DNA of 6,520 bases from Desulfoprunum sp. (GTDB taxonomy: Bacteria; Desulfobacterota; Desulfobulbia; Desulfobulbales; Desulfocapsaceae): assembly GCA_030696435.1 (NCBI GenBank), contig JAUYSF010000421.1:1-6520 (forward strand), read 5' to 3'. This document shows, one piece after another, positions 4,652 through 6,520 of the stretch. A program made the translations under genes and the position numbers. The first letter of the stretch is position 1; every line of letters starts with the position of its first letter. The notes beneath the pieces are model-generated. The model worked only from the letters and a program-made list of their open reading frames with translations. It did not search any database and had not been told where the DNA came from.

Positions 4652-6520
4652 TTATTTGTTATCCAGCACTTCGCGCACCTTAGCGGCCAGAGTTCCTTTC
4701 GTAAACGGTTTTTGAATGAAATTGATACCCTCAACCAACACACCTTGGCGAGTAATGACATCGCCGGTATAGCCGGACATGAACAAAACTTTGAGACCCG
4801 GGTAAAAAGGAATGAGTTTTTCCCCTAATTCCAGGCCGCTCATTTCGGGCAAGATCACGTCGGTTATTAGCAGGTTAATCACGGCTGCGTGCTTCTTGGT
4901 CAAATGGATTGCCTCACTTGGTTTTGCAGCGGAAAGCACCTGATATCCTAATCTCTCCAGCATCAGCCTTGTCATATCCAAGATCGCTGGCTCGTCTTCC
5001 ACCAGCAGGATGGTTTCGTTACCTTGCAAAACGTGAGCTACCGGGCTTTTCTTCCATATATCCTCATTCTTAGCCATATGCCGGGGCAGGTAGATTTTAA
5101 ACGTCGCGCCTTTGCCCGGTTCGCTAGAGACATCGATGATGGCGTTGTTCTGTTTGACGATACCGTAGACCGTGGCCAGCCCGAGACCGGTACCTTTACC
5201 TATCTCCTTGGTGGTGAAAAACGGCTCGAAGAGTTTATCCATAATTTCTTTGTCCATGCCGCAACCATCGTCGCTCACAGACAGCAGTATGTATTCGCCA
5301 GGAACGAACCCGGGATGATCTGAACAATAGGTCGTATCGAAGCTCACAGAGTGCGTTTCGATAATGACCTTGCCTGCGCCCGCGATGGCATCGCGGGCAT
5401 TGACACCCAGATTGGCCAGGATCTGATCAATCTGGGAGGGATCCATCTTGACCAAGCACCTCCCCGCTTCAGGCAGCCAAATAAGCTCGATGTTCTCACC
5501 GATCAAACGCCGCAGCATATTGATCATCCCTTCGACGGTCTCGTTCAAGTCGAGAACTTTGGGAGCGATAGCCTGCCGGCGAGCAAAGGCCAGCAGTTGT
5601 CGAGTAAGGTTGACCGAGTGTTCGGTGGCCTGGAGGATTGCCTGGAGGTGGGCAAAGATCGGCTGGGCAGGGTCAAGCAAATCCATGGCCATCTCGGTGT
5701 GACCATGGATTACCCCAAGCATATTGTTGAAATCATGGGCTACACCGCCTGCCAGTGTGCCAATGGCTTCCATCTTCTGGGCTTGACGAAACTGCTCTTC
5801 CAGTTTCTTGTGTTCGGTTATATCCTGAAGACTTACCAGGATCAAAGGGGAATTATCGACAATGATTCTTGAGGTGAAGATAAGGAACGTTAAGCTTCGC
5901 TCCTTGCCCTCAATGAACAGGGACAGGCTTGTCTCAACCTGATGATTACTCCGTCCGGTCTCATATGTGTCCTTTATTGTATTGCGCAGAGTGCAGAATT
6001 GGCAGCTCAGCCCAAAGCCATAACCCTGTTGGGGTGTATCGAGGGTATGAAGACAGTGCAGCGCTTCCCCGATTCGAAGGCCAATCATATCTGTAATTGC
6101 TGAACCGGTGAATAAAGAGGCAAGAGCGTTCATTCTCCGGATACATCTTTCTCCATCAAGAAGAAACATGATGAACGGAGCGTTCTCGAAGATCGCTATC
6201 AGCTCTTTTTGTTGTTGTTTGAAAATCTCCTCCACCCGCTTACGTTCGGTAATGTCAAGGATTGTCCCGATCAATCCGCTAACGGCACCTTGGCTGTCAG
6301 TGAAAACCGCCTTGTTGAAGATAACATCGTATAGCTTGCCATGTATGTTCTTTACCTGAGAGTCATATTGCTGTGCTTCCCCGTTCTCGAAAAGTTCGTT
6401 ATCCTGGGCGTGATAGATTTCCGCAAGTTCTGGCAGGTTGATGTCGAATGCGGTTTTACCGATCAGTTGTTCCCTTCTGGCGCCGAAAAATACCTCAAAA
6501 GCCCTGTTGAATCCCAGGTA
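4652..6520 (-). CDS. Hybrid sensor histidine kinase, PAS-PAS-HisKA-HATPase-receiver (5' end outside window)
   Basis: The frame is open from the window edge, giving 622 residues. The TTG at 6274 lies inside a PAS domain and is not the start. Residues 1-92 are the end of a PAS fold closing in [12 protein letters not shown] second PAS covers about 95-235 and closes in [10 protein letters not shown]. It holds C156, C173 and C176 (CLH...SCQFC). HisKA spans about 241-318 with the H-box AHDFNN, so H262 is the expected phosphorylated histidine. HATPase_c spans about 360-480 with N-box [22 protein letters not shown] and [10 protein letters not shown]-terminal receiver (about 502-620) has the acidic pair E508/D509, acceptor D554 in [11 protein letters not shown]582 and K604. 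All catalytic residues are present, so it should autophosphorylate and pass phosphate to its own receiver. The visible part has no membrane segment, so sensing appears cytoplasmic through PAS, unless the missing N-terminus is membrane-bound. No partner regulator lies downstream. The gene converges on the plus-strand block. Confidence 0.93.
   Translation of the reverse strand, partial: YLGFNRAFEVFFGARREQLIGKTAFDINLPELAEIYHAQDNELFENGEAQQYDSQVKNIHGKLYDVIFNKAVFTDSQGAVSGLIGTILDITERKRVEEIFKQQQKELIAIFENAPFIMFLLDGERCIRRMNALASLFTGSAITDMIGLRIGEALHCLHTLDTPQQGYGFGLSCQFCTLRNTIKDTYETGRSNHQVETSLSLFIEGKERSLTFLIFTSRIIVDNSPLILVSLQDITEHKKLEEQFRQAQKMEAIGTLAGGVAHDFNNMLGVIHGHTEMAMDLLDPAQPIFAHLQAILQATEHSVNLTRQLLAFARRQAIAPKVLDLNETVEGMINMLRRLIGENIELIWLPEAGRCLVKMDPSQIDQILANLGVNARDAIAGAGKVIIETHSVSFDTTYCSDHPGFVPGEYILLSVSDDGCGMDKEIMDKLFEPFFTTKEIGKGTGLGLATVYGIVKQNNAIIDVSSEPGKGATFKIYLPRHMAKNEDIWKKSPVAHVLQGNETILLVEDEPAILDMTRLMLERLGYQVLSAAKPSEAIHLTKKHAAVINLLITDVILPEMSGLELGEKLIPFYPGLKVLFMSGYTGDVITRQGVLVEGINFIQKPFTKGTLAAKVREVLDNK

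Noticed and set aside
5351..5872. 173-codon plus-strand frame inside the kinase gene
   Set aside because: It is antisense to the HisKA/HATPase region, where all catalytic motifs are readable on the minus strand. It is a shadow of that coding sequence.
4652..6274. Kinase beginning at the TTG at 6274
   Set aside because: The frame continues without a stop to the window edge, and the upstream residues complete a PAS fold that ends in [11 protein letters not shown]. The true start is outside the window.

Overview
The window looks like chromosomal DNA of a Gram-negative, Deltaproteobacteria-type organism (Desulfobacterota, perhaps Desulfuromonadales/Geobacter-like). This rests on family content: a short RNB ribonuclease next to a YkgJ-type cysteine-cluster protein, a multi-BON periplasmic protein, a glycine-zipper lipoprotein (which implies an outer membrane), and a PAS hybrid histidine kinase with a cysteine cluster. 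The lineage is inferred from remembered family distribution and was not tested by search.

Layout, left to right. Positions 1-530 hold a DUF5661-like small gene that is broken by an apparent single-base frameshift. It is followed by an orphan stretch of protein-like code with no start codon. Positions 627-1409 encode a secreted protein with three BON domains, closed by a GC-rich hairpin. After a 264-bp gap with no convincing gene comes an RNB-domain exoribonuclease (1674-3149). Almost directly behind it, on the same strand, is a small Cys-rich YkgJ/UPF0153-type protein (to 3557). A glycine-zipper lipoprotein with a C-terminal surface-antigen-like region (3664-4113) ends the plus-strand genes. 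It is followed by a perfect 17-bp hairpin, probably the terminator. Positions 4175-4651 are AT-rich and contain the C-terminal scrap of an ISAzo13-type transposase. From 4652 to the right edge, on the minus strand, lies a large hybrid sensor kinase (PAS-PAS-HisKA-HATPase-receiver) whose N-terminus is outside the window.

The genes do not form one pathway. BON and glycine-zipper proteins are cell-envelope or stress-associated families. The RNase and its Cys-rich neighbour probably share a transcript. The kinase is an independent sensory unit convergent with the rest. The two edges of the block show decay: a frameshifted DUF5661 gene on the left and an IS remnant on the right. I see no CRISPR array, tRNA, rRNA or intact mobile element, and no convincing undescribed multi-gene system. 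The most interesting points are the altered acidic cluster in the RNB active site, the Cys motif in the second PAS domain, and the unidentified coding remnant at 362-529.
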